DNA of 64,000 bases from UBA7672 sp963784415 (GCA_963784415.1 CAWARK010000014.1:868001-932000), one strand, 5' to 3'. Counted from the first letter of the stretch, positions 45,104 to 55,691 are shown. A program made the numbers and translations. Notes: generated by a model from the letters alone, not told the origin.

Positions 45104-46242
45104 GCCACATCTTTCTCGTCGCAGCCGAAGACTCCGGCGATGCAATCGGCGCTGATGTGATCGATGCAATGCGCGCGATGGATCCGGCGGTGCGGATATC
45201 CGGGATTGGCGGTGAGCGCATGAAGGCGCGCGGCGCATCATCCGATGTCGACATGTCCGGGCTTGCGGTACTTGGCCTGATCGAAGGCCTGAAAGCCTAC
45301 GGCCGAGTGAAGCAGGCTGTTGAAGATACGGCTGATGTGATCGCGAAAGCCGATCCGGACAGCGTCGTGCTGATCGACAGCTGGGGCTTTATGTGGCGCG
45401 TGGCGCGGGCGCTGAAACTACGCGGCGTGCGGGCCAAGCGCATAAAACTGATCGGGCCTCAGGTCTGGGCCACGCGTCCCGGACGCGCGCGTGTGCTGGC
45501 CCAATGGGTCGACCACCTGCTGTGCATCCATCCGTTCGAGCAGCCCTTCTATGTGAAGTGGGGTTTGCCCACGACAGTCATCGGCAATCCGGCCCTGCAT
45601 CGTCTGCCCAAGGGCGACAGTGTTGACTTTCGCCAGCGCCACGGCATTGCCACAGACGCCATGGCGATCGGCCTGCTGCCCGGAAGTCGCAACGCAGAGA
45701 TGCGGCGCGTTGCACCTACGCTTTTCGATGCCGTTGGTCTGTCGCTCGCGGCGGCGCCCGGCGCGCGCGTCATCTGCATGGCGGCCCCGAGTGTCGCGGC
45801 TGAGGTGGAGCGGCAGGCTGGCGAACAGCCTTATCCCGTCATCATCGTCCGCGACGAGGCGGAGAAGGCCGACGCCTACGCTGCGATGACGGTTGCGATT
45901 GCGTGTTCAGGTACGGTCACGACCGAGCTCGCTGCGCAAGGCGCTGCGGTCGTGACGGGTTATCGGCTGGGCTGGATCACTTGGGCGCTGCTGCGCGCCT
46001 TCCTGTTCAAGTCGAAGTATTCGGCGCTGGTGAACGTTGCGGCGAACGCCGAGGTCATCCCGGAATTCATCCAGACGCGCTTCAAGGCTGACCTCATCGC
46101 CAAGTCGGCGATTGAACGGCTGACCAAACCGGAAGTGCTACGCGCGCAGCAGGAGGCGCAGGCGCGCGCAATCACGGTGATGAAGGGGACGGGGAAACCT
46201 GCGGCAGAGATTTCCGCGGAGACGATCCTCAAGCTGTCGTGA
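45100..46242 (+). CDS. lpxB: Lipid-A-disaccharide synthase
   Basis: A 380-residue GT-B glycosyltransferase that joins lipid X and UDP-diacylglucosamine. It opens with IFLVAAEDSGD, has VLIDSWGF and GPQVWATRPGRA, then LLPGSRNAEM and ACSGTVTTELA. It starts at GTG within a GTGA overlap with lpxI and ends the lpx run. An IS30 element begins 93 bases downstream. Confidence 0.95.
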   Translation: MSHIFLVAAEDSGDAIGADVIDAMRAMDPAVRISGIGGERMKARGASSDVDMSGLAVLGLIEGLKAYGRVKQAVEDTADVIAKADPDSVVLIDSWGFMWRVARALKLRGVRAKRIKLIGPQVWATRPGRARVLAQWVDHLLCIHPFEQPFYVKWGLPTTVIGNPALHRLPKGDSVDFRQRHGIATDAMAIGLLPGSRNAEMRRVAPTLFDAVGLSLAAAPGARVICMAAPSVAAEVERQAGEQPYPVIIVRDEAEKADAYAAMTVAIACSGTVTTELAAQGAAVVTGYRLGWITWALLRAFLFKSKYSALVNVAANAEVIPEFIQTRFKADLIAKSAIERLTKPEVLRAQQEAQARAITVMKGTGKPAAEISAETILKLS

Positions 46243-46335
46243 CTGGTTTCACGAATTGAGTCGGTGCTGCCCCTCATGTCCATAACTGATCTGGCGAGCG
46301 GTGCAGCTCCTACGCCGAACGGCTAATAGGGGGGT

Positions 46336-46362
46336 GGTGAGTTCAATCGGTCAGCGCAACAC
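46336..46362 (+). repeat. Left terminal inverted repeat of the IS30 element
   Basis: Twenty-seven bases matching the reverse complement of 47539-47565 with five mismatches. The inner part, CGCAACAC, is exact. Confidence 0.85.
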
Positions 46363-46388
46363 GTACCTTGATAAGAGTATGTGGAGCG

Positions 46389-47558
46389 ATGACGATGAGG
46401 CGAGAATATCGCAGGACGAAGGTTTCGGCGGCTGAGAGCGCCGAGCTGTGGGAGCGCTGGAAAAAGGGCGAAGGCCTTCATGCGATTGGCCAGGCGCTGG
46501 GCAGAGGGCATACGAGTATCGCCGGGCATGTGCGGCCAAGCGGAGGCATCAGGCCGCCAGCTCGGCGACGCTCGATGCGCGCTTTGACGATGGCGGAACG
46601 CGAAGAGATCTCAAGGGGCATAGTTGGGGGTCTGTCTGTCCGAGCGATCGCGCGTGCGCTTAACCGCTCCGCTTCGACGATCAGTCGCGAGATCCGCCGC
46701 AATGGCGGATTGCGTCGCTACCGGGCTGAAGCAGCCGACAAGCTTGCGTGGAAACGGGCTCTTCGCCCAAAACTCTGCAAGTTGGCGATATGCGGCCAGT
46801 TGCGGCAAGCTGTTGCTGCGAAAATGAAAAGGAACTGGTCGCCCGAACAGATAGCGGGTTGGCTGAAGCGGACACATCCAGCAAACGAGGCGCGACGCGT
46901 GTCGCACGAGACCATCTATCGAAGCCTTTATGTGCAGGCGCGGGGCGTGCTGAAGCAGGAGCTGATAGCTTATCTGCGATCTCAGCGCCTCTTCCGGCGC
47001 TCGCGCCATGCAACACAAAAGAGAGGCAAGCAGGGCCAGATCGTCGATGCCGTGTCGATCAGCGAACGGCCGGCGTCGGTCGAGGATCGCGCCGTGCCAG
47101 GCCACTGGGAGGGCGACCTCATCTGTGGACCGAACAACAGCAATATCGTCACGTTGGTTGAGCGACATTCGCGCTATGTGATGCTCGCCAGGATCCCGAG
47201 CCGGGATTCGCGGACCGTCGTAAACACCTTGATCAAACAAGTCCGGAAACTGCCGGACGAGCTCTATAAATCGCTGACCTGGGACCGCGGCTCAGAACTC
47301 GCCGAGCATCAGCGCTTCACAATGGCAACAGACGTCGATGTCTATTTCTGTGATCCGCGCAGCCCCTGGCAGCGCGGATCCAACGAAAACACCAATCGCC
47401 TGCTCAGGCAGTACTTTCCAAAAGGAACCGATCTATCGTCCTTCTCGCAGGCGCACCTCAACAAGGTGGCGCGCCAACTCAACGAGCGGCCAAGGAAAAC
47501 ACTGGACTTCCAATCCCCAGCCGAGCGATTTAGCGAATGTGTTGCGTCGACCGGTTGA
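46389..47558 (+). CDS. IS30 family transposase
   Basis: A 389-residue DDE transposase. The N terminus has helix-turn-helix regions, including MAEREEISRGIVGGLSVRAIARAL with STISREI. The integrase-like core carries Asp243 (HWEGDLI), Asp299 (TWDRGSEL) and Glu333 (SNENTNRLLRQYFPKG), with the usual spacing of about 33 residues. ATG 46389 is chosen (MTMRREYRRTKVS). The frame is open from 46368. The gene is intact and the element may be active. Confidence 0.93.
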   Translation: MTMRREYRRTKVSAAESAELWERWKKGEGLHAIGQALGRGHTSIAGHVRPSGGIRPPARRRSMRALTMAEREEISRGIVGGLSVRAIARALNRSASTISREIRRNGGLRRYRAEAADKLAWKRALRPKLCKLAICGQLRQAVAAKMKRNWSPEQIAGWLKRTHPANEARRVSHETIYRSLYVQARGVLKQELIAYLRSQRLFRRSRHATQKRGKQGQIVDAVSISERPASVEDRAVPGHWEGDLICGPNNSNIVTLVERHSRYVMLARIPSRDSRTVVNTLIKQVRKLPDELYKSLTWDRGSELAEHQRFTMATDVDVYFCDPRSPWQRGSNENTNRLLRQYFPKGTDLSSFSQAHLNKVARQLNERPRKTLDFQSPAERFSECVASTG

Positions 47559-47565
47559 GCCCACC
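47539..47565 (+). repeat. Right terminal inverted repeat of the IS30 element
   Basis: Partner of 46336-46362, overlapping the last codons and the TGA of the transposase. Confidence 0.85.
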
Positions 47566-47680
47566 GGCCCAATTGCGGACGTTGGCGGAACTGCCCCGGA
47601 TCGAGCGTCATGGGGCGTCGCGGTTTACCAGAGAGCGCTGAAACCCGCGCCCCAGAGACGACACATTTGCGAGCTGACTT

Positions 47681-47703
47681 CCCAGTTCGGTGAACTGGGG
47701 AGG
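47681..47703 (+). promoter_or_regulatory. Hairpin overlapping the ribosome-binding site of the serine hydrolase
   Basis: CCCAGTTC (47681-47688) pairs perfectly with GAACTGGG (47692-47699) over a three-base loop. The right arm shares GGG with the Shine-Dalgarno stretch GGGGAGG (47697-47703), six bases before the ATG. The fold could limit ribosome access. Confidence 0.45.
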
Positions 47704-47708
47704 CGTGA

Positions 47709-48809
47709 ATGATTTCACGATTGGCGGTTCTGCTCGCGATTTGCACCGGCGTCTTCGCGGCGCCCGCCTTCGCAGATGACCTCGATGCGATCCTTTCCAA
47801 GGCTGCCGCAGGAAAGAAAGCCCCTGGGGCGGGGCTACTGATCATTCAGGACTACGGGATCGTCGACGAAGCCGTATATGGGGTGCGCAGCCTGAGTGAC
47901 CCCACACCCGTTTCTCGAAGCGATGTCTGGAATATCGGCTCTGATGGCAAGGCGATGACGGCCGCGATGATCGCTCGGCTTGTGGACCGTGGCGTCCTCT
48001 CCTGGGAGTCCACGATCGGCGGCGTCTTACCCGATATGGCCGGCGACGTGCGGCCTGAGTATCGCGCGATTACACTGCTGCAATTGCTGACTCACACGTC
48101 CGGTCTTCCGGAGAATATCAGGGACGAGAAAGCCCTCAATTCGCTCTTCTATGACGAAAGCTCAGCCAGCGTGTCCGAGCGGCGGAGGGCGTACATCGCT
48201 CGCGCGTTGCAGGACGCGCCCGTCGGACGCGCCGGCAAATTCAGCTATTCAAACACTGGGTTCCTGATCGCCGCTTTGATGGCCGAGACAGCAAGCAAGG
48301 AAACTTATGAATCCCTGATGCGCGATGAGATATTCACGCCCCTGGGAATGACCTCGGCTGGCTTTGGACGACCCCCGACAGGACAGCCCGCGGGCCATAA
48401 CCATGGAAGAATCGCAGTTCCTCGCGATGTGAACCCCGACTTTTTCGCGCCTGCGGGAAACATATATCTGTCTCTCGATGACTGGGCTCGCTTCTGCATC
48501 GATCAGCTGCGGGGCGCGAAGGGTGAGGGCGCCCTGCTGAAACCCCAGACCTATTCAGTGACGCAATCACCTCCGCCTGGCGCCCCGGTTTCAATGGGCT
48601 GGTTCGTGCGCGATAGCATCGCCGGGCTTCCCGGCCCTGTATATTATCATGAGGGATCGGATGGGGCGTGGTTCGCGGTCGTCGCTCTCTTTCCTGCTTC
48701 GGGTTCCGGCGTGCTCGCCGTCACGAATGCAGGCAAGGACATGGGGGGCCAGGCGCTTGACCTGGCCGCCGCAATGAATGCGGCAAAACTGCTCGCCACC
48801 AAGAAGTAA
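47709..48809 (+). CDS. Serine hydrolase, beta-lactamase/D-alanyl-D-alanine carboxypeptidase family
   Basis: A 366-residue exported protein with a signal peptide (MISRLAVLLAICTGVFAAPAFA). Active-site motifs of the class C beta-lactamase/esterase superfamily are present: SDGK at residues 78-81, YSN at 180-182, and HEGSDG from residue 314 in the place of the third motif (KTG/HxG). LLQLLTHTSGLPE is a strong family signature. It should act in the periplasm on peptides, esters or cell-wall fragments. True beta-lactamase activity cannot be claimed. It lies just beyond the IS30 element, so its original promoter region may have been altered. Confidence 0.88.
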   Translation: MISRLAVLLAICTGVFAAPAFADDLDAILSKAAAGKKAPGAGLLIIQDYGIVDEAVYGVRSLSDPTPVSRSDVWNIGSDGKAMTAAMIARLVDRGVLSWESTIGGVLPDMAGDVRPEYRAITLLQLLTHTSGLPENIRDEKALNSLFYDESSASVSERRRAYIARALQDAPVGRAGKFSYSNTGFLIAALMAETASKETYESLMRDEIFTPLGMTSAGFGRPPTGQPAGHNHGRIAVPRDVNPDFFAPAGNIYLSLDDWARFCIDQLRGAKGEGALLKPQTYSVTQSPPPGAPVSMGWFVRDSIAGLPGPVYYHEGSDGAWFAVVALFPASGSGVLAVTNAGKDMGGQALDLAAAMNAAKLLATKK

Positions 48810-49048
48810 GCTCGCGTGCCAGCGCCCTGGCCTGCGAGTAGGCAGGGCGAATATGCGGCGCGGCGATTTTCCGTCGCGCGTTTCAAAGCGCTCGGTATCA
48901 GATTCCGGGACTGGTCCAGACTGGCCTGTCCCAGAGTTTTCGGGCCTCCCCAAGCTTGAAGCACGAACGGCAAGTATGGGCTCCAGCTCCGTCGTAGCCC
49001 GGCATGACGACGAACGTCCCATCAGCGGCGATTGGTAGACGACCACCG
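48810..49048 (+). other. Intergenic region between the serine hydrolase and the gltA terminator
   Basis: The genes converge here. About 240 bases hold no convincing gene or repeat. A short open frame at 48778-49038 lacks any family feature. Confidence 0.5.
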
Positions 49049-49049
49049 A

Positions 49050-49078
49050 CAAAAAGGGCGGCCTTGTTGGGCCGCCCT
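49050..49078 (-). terminator. Rho-independent terminator of gltA
   Basis: On the minus strand, AGGGCGGCC and GGCCGCCCT (49078-49070 and 49063-49055) form a perfect 9-bp stem with a six-base loop, followed by TTTTT. It lies 27 bases after the gltA stop. Confidence 0.85.
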
Positions 49079-49104
49079 CTCGGATCCTGGTTGTGTGTCG
49101 ACGA

Positions 49105-50406
<1,302 letters not shown>

Positions 50407-50456
50407 GGACCCAGTCTCCTCAAATCAAGTTCAGTGCAGGCGCTTGGCCAGACCGC

Positions 50457-51914
50457 TTAGACGGCGGCCCCAGCGTAATCCCTGATACGTGCGAAAACTT
50501 CATTACGACCTAGCAAGGCAATCACAAGAGCAATATCGGGTGATGGCGCTCCGCCGGTAAGGACCGCCCGCAAAACAGGGCCGATTTTTCCCAGACTAAT
50601 GCCCTGTCCGGCGCAGAATTGGGCAAGTTCATCCTTGATCGCGGGCTCGGACCAGTCCGCCAGGCTTTCCAGCGCTGGCAGGAGGGCGGCGAGGCGCGCC
50701 CGGGCTTCTTCATTCACCTGATCGGCGGCTTTGCCGGTGAGCTGGATCGGCCGGATGTCTGTCAGGAAGCGCGCCGCATCGCCGAGCTGAACGAGGTTGG
50801 CCGCGCGCGTCTTCAGATGCGGCATGGCGGCGCGAATGCGTGTCCGCACGTCATATGAGAGTCCCTGCGACTCCGGCCGGCTGGTCCACAGGGCGAAGAG
50901 GCGCTCGTCGTCGGCCAGGGCCATGTAGTGCTTGTTGACCGAGTCGAGCTTGGCGAAGTCCAGGCGGGCGGGGGCCTTGTTCAGACCGTCGAGGTCGAAC
51001 CACGCGATCGCCTTGTCGTCGGGGATGATCTCGTCATCGCCATGGCTCCAACCGAGCCGGAGCAGGTAGTTGCGCATCGCTTCCGGCAGGTAGCCGAGCA
51101 CGTCGCGGTATTCGTCCACCGCCGTGGCGCCATGGCGCTTCGACAGCTTCTTGCCATCGGGACCGTGGATCAGTGGCACGTGGCTGTAGTCCGGCGCGCG
51201 CCACTCCATGCCGAGATAGATAGGCAGCTGGCGGAAGGTGTTGAGGAAATGGTCGTCGCCGCGGATCACGTGGGTCACGCCCATGTCGTGATCGTCGACC
51301 ACCACAGCGAGCATGTAGGTCGGCGTGCCGTCGGAGCGCAGAATGATCAGATCGTCGAGATCGGCATAGGCGCGCGAGACCGTACCCTGCACGTGATCGG
51401 CAACCGTGAGCTCGCCATGATCGGGCATGCGCAGGCGGACGACGGTTGGCGCGCCTTCCGGCAGCGGCGTCATCGGATTGCGGTAGGGCGAGCGGAAGGG
51501 GCGCATGAGGTCGGCCATGCGGGCGGCGTCGGCGTCCGACAGGGAGCCTTCGGCGGACTTCTTCTTTTGCAGCTGTTCAGCCTCGTCGCGCCGGGCCTGC
51601 AGCTCTTCGGCGGTCACGGCGCAATGATAGGCGGCGCCGCGCTTCACCAGTTCATGCGCGACTTCGGCGTGCCGCTCGGCGCGCAGGGATTGCAGGACGG
51701 GCGGCTCGTCGCCGCCGAGGCCCAGCCAGTTCAAGCCATCGATGATCGCGTCGATCGCGGCCCGGGTTGAGCGCTCCTTGTCGGTGTCTTCGATGCGCAG
51801 CAGGAACTTGCCGCCCTTCGCCCGGGCGTATAGCCAAGAAAACAGGGCCGTCCGCGCGCCTCCGATATGGAGGTAGCCGGTCGGGGAGGGGGCGAAGCGG
51901 GTGACGACCGTCAT
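50457..51914 (-). CDS. gltX: Glutamyl-tRNA synthetase
   Basis: A 485-residue class I synthetase. The HIGH motif appears as HIGG in RFAPSPTGYLHIGGARTALF, and KMSKS as KLSKR in GKKLSKRHGATAV. Both are usual for GluRS. ATG 51914 is chosen because MTVVTRFAPSP is the family start. The longer open frame to 51947 lacks homology. It is divergent from comEC, leaving only a few bases between them. Confidence 0.97.
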   Translation of the reverse strand: MTVVTRFAPSPTGYLHIGGARTALFSWLYARAKGGKFLLRIEDTDKERSTRAAIDAIIDGLNWLGLGGDEPPVLQSLRAERHAEVAHELVKRGAAYHCAVTAEELQARRDEAEQLQKKKSAEGSLSDADAARMADLMRPFRSPYRNPMTPLPEGAPTVVRLRMPDHGELTVADHVQGTVSRAYADLDDLIILRSDGTPTYMLAVVVDDHDMGVTHVIRGDDHFLNTFRQLPIYLGMEWRAPDYSHVPLIHGPDGKKLSKRHGATAVDEYRDVLGYLPEAMRNYLLRLGWSHGDDEIIPDDKAIAWFDLDGLNKAPARLDFAKLDSVNKHYMALADDERLFALWTSRPESQGLSYDVRTRIRAAMPHLKTRAANLVQLGDAARFLTDIRPIQLTGKAADQVNEEARARLAALLPALESLADWSEPAIKDELAQFCAGQGISLGKIGPVLRAVLTGGAPSPDIALVIALLGRNEVFARIRDYAGAAV

Positions 51915-51929
51915 CAGGTTCCAGCGTGA

Positions 51930-54101
51930 TTGTGTGCAGCGCACCATACAGGAGCGCGCGCCCTGAAGACCACATCCACTCCTTCACTGGCAAGCCTTGG
52001 CCTTGATGCGGAACGTCCCGCCTGGTCGGCCCGGATTGTCGACTGTCTGAAGGGGGCGATCACCGACCAGGCCCTCCGCTGGCCCCTGATGCTGCCCTTG
52101 GCTCTGGCGGGCGGCGCTGCCGCTTACATGGCTGCGCCGGACGAGCCCAGCTGGGCCGTCCTTGTCGCAGCAGCAGCCGTCCCCGGCCTCATCTGGCTGC
52201 TGATCCGGCGGCGCGGGGCGGGATTTCTGGCCCTCGCCATTGCTTTCGTCGCCTGCCTCGGGATCGGCGCGCTCGCCGGAAAGATCCGCTCCGAACTTGT
52301 CGCTGCTCCGATCCTCAAGGAGCAGATGGGCCCTGTTCGTATCGAAGGCACGATTGTCGAGATCGACGCCAGCGAACGCAGCCGCCGCGTTCGCATCGAC
52401 GTGAGGGCCATCGAGGGACTTACGCCGGACCAAACCCCTCGCTATGTACGTTTCAGCTTCAAGGGCGATCTGGGCCTGTCGCCCGGCCGCGCGGTTGCCT
52501 GTCGCGCGATCCTGTCGCCGCCGCCGCGACCCGTCGTACCCGGGGATTATGAATTCCACCGTGATGCCTGGTTCCAGCAGCTCGGCGGCGTCGGCTTTGC
52601 AGTTGGCAAGTGCGAGCCACTGGCAATGCGACCGCCGGCAACGCCGCTGGATTCAGCCTTCGTCTGGCTTGGCGCCGTCCGCCGTGCGCTGGCCGAATTC
52701 GTCTACACCGCGGCCGGCCCGGAAGGCGGCGGCATGTCAGCCGCCATGGTGTCCGGCGACCGCAGTTTCATCACCCCGGACGACGCCGAAGCCTTGCGCC
52801 TTTCGGGCCTAGCGCACCTTCTCTCGATCTCCGGCGTTCACATGGTGCTGGTCGGTGGCATCATCTTCTTTATCGTCCGCTTCATCTGGCCCTTCATCGA
52901 ACCACTCGCCTTGCGCATTCCGGCCGTTCACGCGGCGGCTCTGGCGGCGATCATCGCGTGCACACTCTATTTTGCGATTTCGGGAATGGAGGTGGCGACA
53001 CAGCGCTCCTACATCATCGCGCTCATCGGCTTCGGCGCGAAGCTGTTCGACCGGCCCGCGATTTCGCTCCGCTCGCTCGCCATCGCCATGACGCTGGTTG
53101 TGCTGCTGCAGCCGGAATCCGTCATCATGCCGGGCTTCCAGATGTCCTTTGCCGCGTCGGCCGGACTGATCGCACTCTACGAAATCTGGCCGCGCCTCGG
53201 GCGGATCGAACAGCGCGGCATCTTCATGCGCGCGGGCGGATGGGTGATCGGCGCAGCCGCCACCTCATTGATGGCGTCGTTCGCGACCATGCCATTTGCG
53301 CTGCACCACTTCGACCGCGCGGCCCTGTTCAGCGTCATCGCCAACATCGTCTCCACGCCTGTCATCACGCTACTCACCACGCCCGCAGCCGCTGCCGCGG
53401 CCCTGTTTGCGCCCGTCGGGCTCAGCGCGCCCTTCCTTTGGCTGATGGGTCTGAGCCTCGATGTGGTTCTGGTGATTGCGCACTTTTCTGCGGACCATTC
53501 GCCTGACGTGGATCTCCCGCGTCTCGGCGCTGCAGGCATGGGGTTGGCGGCTGTGGCGATCGCTCTGTTCTGCGTGCTTGACCGGCGAGGCCGTATCTTT
53601 GCGCTGATCCCGGCAAGCGTGGCCGTTGCAGTGTGGCTATCTGCGCCGCAAGCGGTCGGCTACGTCTCGGACGACGGCTCTGTGTTTCTGAAGCGCTCGG
53701 ACGGTTGGGTGGAGCTGAAAGACTGGCGTGGCAGGAATGGCCTCAACCCACTCATCATCGGAGACGTGATCGAGAAATCGTCGTGTTCCGACAAAGGTGC
53801 CGCCTGTTCGTTGCCGTTTGAGGCCGGGCGGGCCGAAATCATACCAACGGCAGCAGCACCGCCCGGCGCACCGTGCCCCATCAGCGCCACGTTGAAGCTC
53901 GTCAGCTCGAAACCATCAGAGCTGGTGATCGATCCCTGCCAGAGCATGGGGCGTGGCGGGGCTGCGATCGAAAGCCAAGGCGGAGTACTCTCGCTTGCCC
54001 CCGCAGACAACGCGCGCAATCGTCCGTGGGCGCAGCCGCTTTACACGCCAGTGCCCAAGCCGCCCAAGCCGCCTAAAGCGAAACGGGTGACGTCTCAGTG
54101 A
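51930..54101 (+). CDS. comEC: ComEC/Rec2 family competence membrane protein
   Basis: A polytopic inner-membrane protein of about 710-723 residues, the DNA-uptake channel family. Order: N-terminal helices, the DUF4131 domain (about 120-230), then the competence core with GDRSFITPDDAEALRLSGLAHLLSISGVHMVLV and many helices. A C-terminal metallo-beta-lactamase domain is absent. Only about 150 non-membrane residues follow the core. The start is uncertain: TTG 51930, or CTG 51963, which has AGGAG at better spacing. The stop overlaps the convergent lexA stop by seven bases. Natural competence cannot be inferred. Confidence 0.9.
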   Translation: MCAAHHTGARALKTTSTPSLASLGLDAERPAWSARIVDCLKGAITDQALRWPLMLPLALAGGAAAYMAAPDEPSWAVLVAAAAVPGLIWLLIRRRGAGFLALAIAFVACLGIGALAGKIRSELVAAPILKEQMGPVRIEGTIVEIDASERSRRVRIDVRAIEGLTPDQTPRYVRFSFKGDLGLSPGRAVACRAILSPPPRPVVPGDYEFHRDAWFQQLGGVGFAVGKCEPLAMRPPATPLDSAFVWLGAVRRALAEFVYTAAGPEGGGMSAAMVSGDRSFITPDDAEALRLSGLAHLLSISGVHMVLVGGIIFFIVRFIWPFIEPLALRIPAVHAAALAAIIACTLYFAISGMEVATQRSYIIALIGFGAKLFDRPAISLRSLAIAMTLVVLLQPESVIMPGFQMSFAASAGLIALYEIWPRLGRIEQRGIFMRAGGWVIGAAATSLMASFATMPFALHHFDRAALFSVIANIVSTPVITLLTTPAAAAAALFAPVGLSAPFLWLMGLSLDVVLVIAHFSADHSPDVDLPRLGAAGMGLAAVAIALFCVLDRRGRIFALIPASVAVAVWLSAPQAVGYVSDDGSVFLKRSDGWVELKDWRGRNGLNPLIIGDVIEKSSCSDKGAACSLPFEAGRAEIIPTAAAPPGAPCPISATLKLVSSKPSELVIDPCQSMGRGGAAIESQGGVLSLAPADNARNRPWAQPLYTPVPKPPKPPKAKRVTSQ

Positions 54102-54787
54102 TACCGGCGGACCAGCGCGACCAGCTTGCCCTGGATCTTCACGTGGTCTGGCCCGAAGATCTGCGTTCCGAAAGCGGGGTTGGCCGCTTCCAGCGCGATT
54201 GAGCCGCCTTTCTTGCGGAAACGCTTCAGCGTCGCGGTTTCATCGTTGATGAGCGCCACAACGATGTCGCCAGAAACAGCCGTATCGGTCTTTTTCACGA
54301 TCACGATGTCGCCGTCGAGAATGCCGGCATTGATCATGCTCTCGCCCTGAACTTCGAGCGCGTAGTGCGTATCTGGGTCGAGACCTTCGTCCGGCGCCGC
54401 AACCCGATGCGTCTCGTGCTCGATGGCGTCGATAGCCGTACCGGCCGCGATCCGCCCCATGACCGGGATCATTACGCCGCGCGGAGCAGGCGCCGCCGCC
54501 TTGCGGCCGCCGCCATTGCCTTCAACCACGCTGGGACGGAAGGGCATGCGGCCCACGGGCTGGGGAACGGCGCTTTCCGGCAGTTTGAGCACTTCCAGCG
54601 CCCGGGCCCGGTGCGCCAGACGGCGCAGGAAGCCCCGTTCCTCAAGCGCCGTGATCAGGCGGTGAATGCCCGACTTGGACGCCAGGTCGAGCGCCTCCTT
54701 CATCTCATCAAAGGACGGGGAGACCCCCGTTTCCTTGATCCTGTCATTGATGAACAGGAGAAGTTCGCGCTGTTTTTTCGTAAGCAT
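54095..54787 (-). CDS. lexA: LexA repressor
   Basis: A 230-residue SOS repressor. The N-terminal winged helix (residues 1-70, KKQRELLLFINDRIKETG and KSGIHRLITALEERGF) is followed by the self-cleavage domain with Ala115-Gly116 (RIAAGTAID), nucleophile Ser150 (GESM) and Lys188 (ATLKRF). An SOS box lies 43 bases upstream of its ATG, so it should repress itself until RecA-stimulated cleavage. Confidence 0.97.
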   Translation of the reverse strand: MLTKKQRELLLFINDRIKETGVSPSFDEMKEALDLASKSGIHRLITALEERGFLRRLAHRARALEVLKLPESAVPQPVGRMPFRPSVVEGNGGGRKAAAPAPRGVMIPVMGRIAAGTAIDAIEHETHRVAAPDEGLDPDTHYALEVQGESMINAGILDGDIVIVKKTDTAVSGDIVVALINDETATLKRFRKKGGSIALEAANPAFGTQIFGPDHVKIQGKLVALVRRYH

Positions 54788-54829
54788 CGTCGAGACCTAC
54801 CCGGCTCTGGAATTTCTGAGTTGCAGATA

Positions 54830-54844
54830 GTTCTACTATCGTTC
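54830..54844 (-). promoter_or_regulatory. LexA-binding SOS box upstream of lexA
   Basis: The plus strand reads GTTC-TACTATC-GTTC, an exact GTTC-N7-GTTC direct repeat, which is the alphaproteobacterial LexA operator. It is placed in the lexA promoter region. Confidence 0.9.
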
Positions 54845-54875
54845 ACGTTATGGGTCAATTCCGGCCAAACCGGAT

Positions 54876-55691
54876 TTACCGTGCCGCGACCAGCGATCTC
54901 ACGGATTCAGCTGGATTTTCTGCCCGCATCAGGCTCTCACCGATCAGGAAGCCCCGTGCGCCGCACGCTCTGAGGCGGGCGATGTCTCCGGTGGTTTTCA
55001 CGCCGCTCTCGGAAATGAGGATGCGTCCAGCGCCGGCCGGATCGGGCAGAAGGTCCGCCAACTGCTCGGTTACGGCGAGGTCGGTCGTCATCGTGCGCAG
55101 GTTGCGATTGTTCACGCCGATCAACGGCGAGGGCAGGCCGAGCGCCCGCACCAGCTCCGCCTCGTCGTGGGCTTCCAGCAGCACCGACATGCCCAGCTCA
55201 TCCGCCGTCGCATGAAGCTCCTGCGCCAACGCATCTTCCATCGCGCCCATGATGATCAGGATCGCGTCGGCGCCTGCCGCGCGAGCTTCCACGATCTGGA
55301 TCGGGTCGACCATGAAGTCCTTGCGCAGGACGGGGATCGCGATTGCATCGCGCACGCTGACCATGTCGTCGAGCGATCCGCCGAAACTCGGTCCGTCTGT
55401 CAGCACCGAGATGCACGCCGCGCCGCCGGACTGATAGTCCCGCGCCACGGCGACCTGATCGCGTCCAGGAGAAATGTCGCCGGCTGAAGGGCTTTTGCGT
55501 TTCACTTCGCAGATCAGTGCGTTGCCGTCTTCGGCTGCGATGCGAAGCAGTGCGTCTGCGAACCCGCGTGGTTTCGAGGCAATCTTTGCATCGGCCAGAA
55601 GTGAGGCCATCGACCGTTCGCGCTTCAGTGCGGCCACTTCTTCGTGCTTGTAGGCGATGATCGCCTTCAGCCTGTCGGGAAGATCAGGCAT
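54876..55691 (-). CDS. trpC: Indole-3-glycerol-phosphate synthase
   Basis: A 271-residue TIM-barrel enzyme, fourth reaction of the tryptophan branch. LICEVKRKSPSAGDI, VLTDGPSFGGSLDD, LRKDFMVDPIQI and GVNNRNLRTM are intact, and ILISESGV near the C terminus binds phosphate. It is not fused to trpF. It overlaps trpD by eight bases. It is the last gene of the trp run, followed by lexA with its own promoter. Confidence 0.97.
   Translation of the reverse strand: MPDLPDRLKAIIAYKHEEVAALKRERSMASLLADAKIASKPRGFADALLRIAAEDGNALICEVKRKSPSAGDISPGRDQVAVARDYQSGGAACISVLTDGPSFGGSLDDMVSVRDAIAIPVLRKDFMVDPIQIVEARAAGADAILIIMGAMEDALAQELHATADELGMSVLLEAHDEAELVRALGLPSPLIGVNNRNLRTMTTDLAVTEQLADLLPDPAGAGRILISESGVKTTGDIARLRACGARGFLIGESLMRAENPAESVRSLVAAR

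Larger units (their letters stand above)
46336..47565 (+). mobile_element. IS30-family insertion sequence, about 1230 bp
   Basis: The ends are imperfect inverted repeats of 27 bases (46336-46362 and 47539-47565) matching at 22 of 27 positions. They enclose a single full-length IS30 transposase whose stop codon lies inside the right repeat, as is typical of the family. It sits between lpxB and a serine hydrolase gene without breaking either. No convincing target duplication is visible, so the exact outer limits may be off by one or two bases. Confidence 0.88.

Noticed and set aside
46330..47570. Target-site duplication flanking the IS30 element
   Set aside because: Only one or two matching bases can be found next to the repeats, too little to call.
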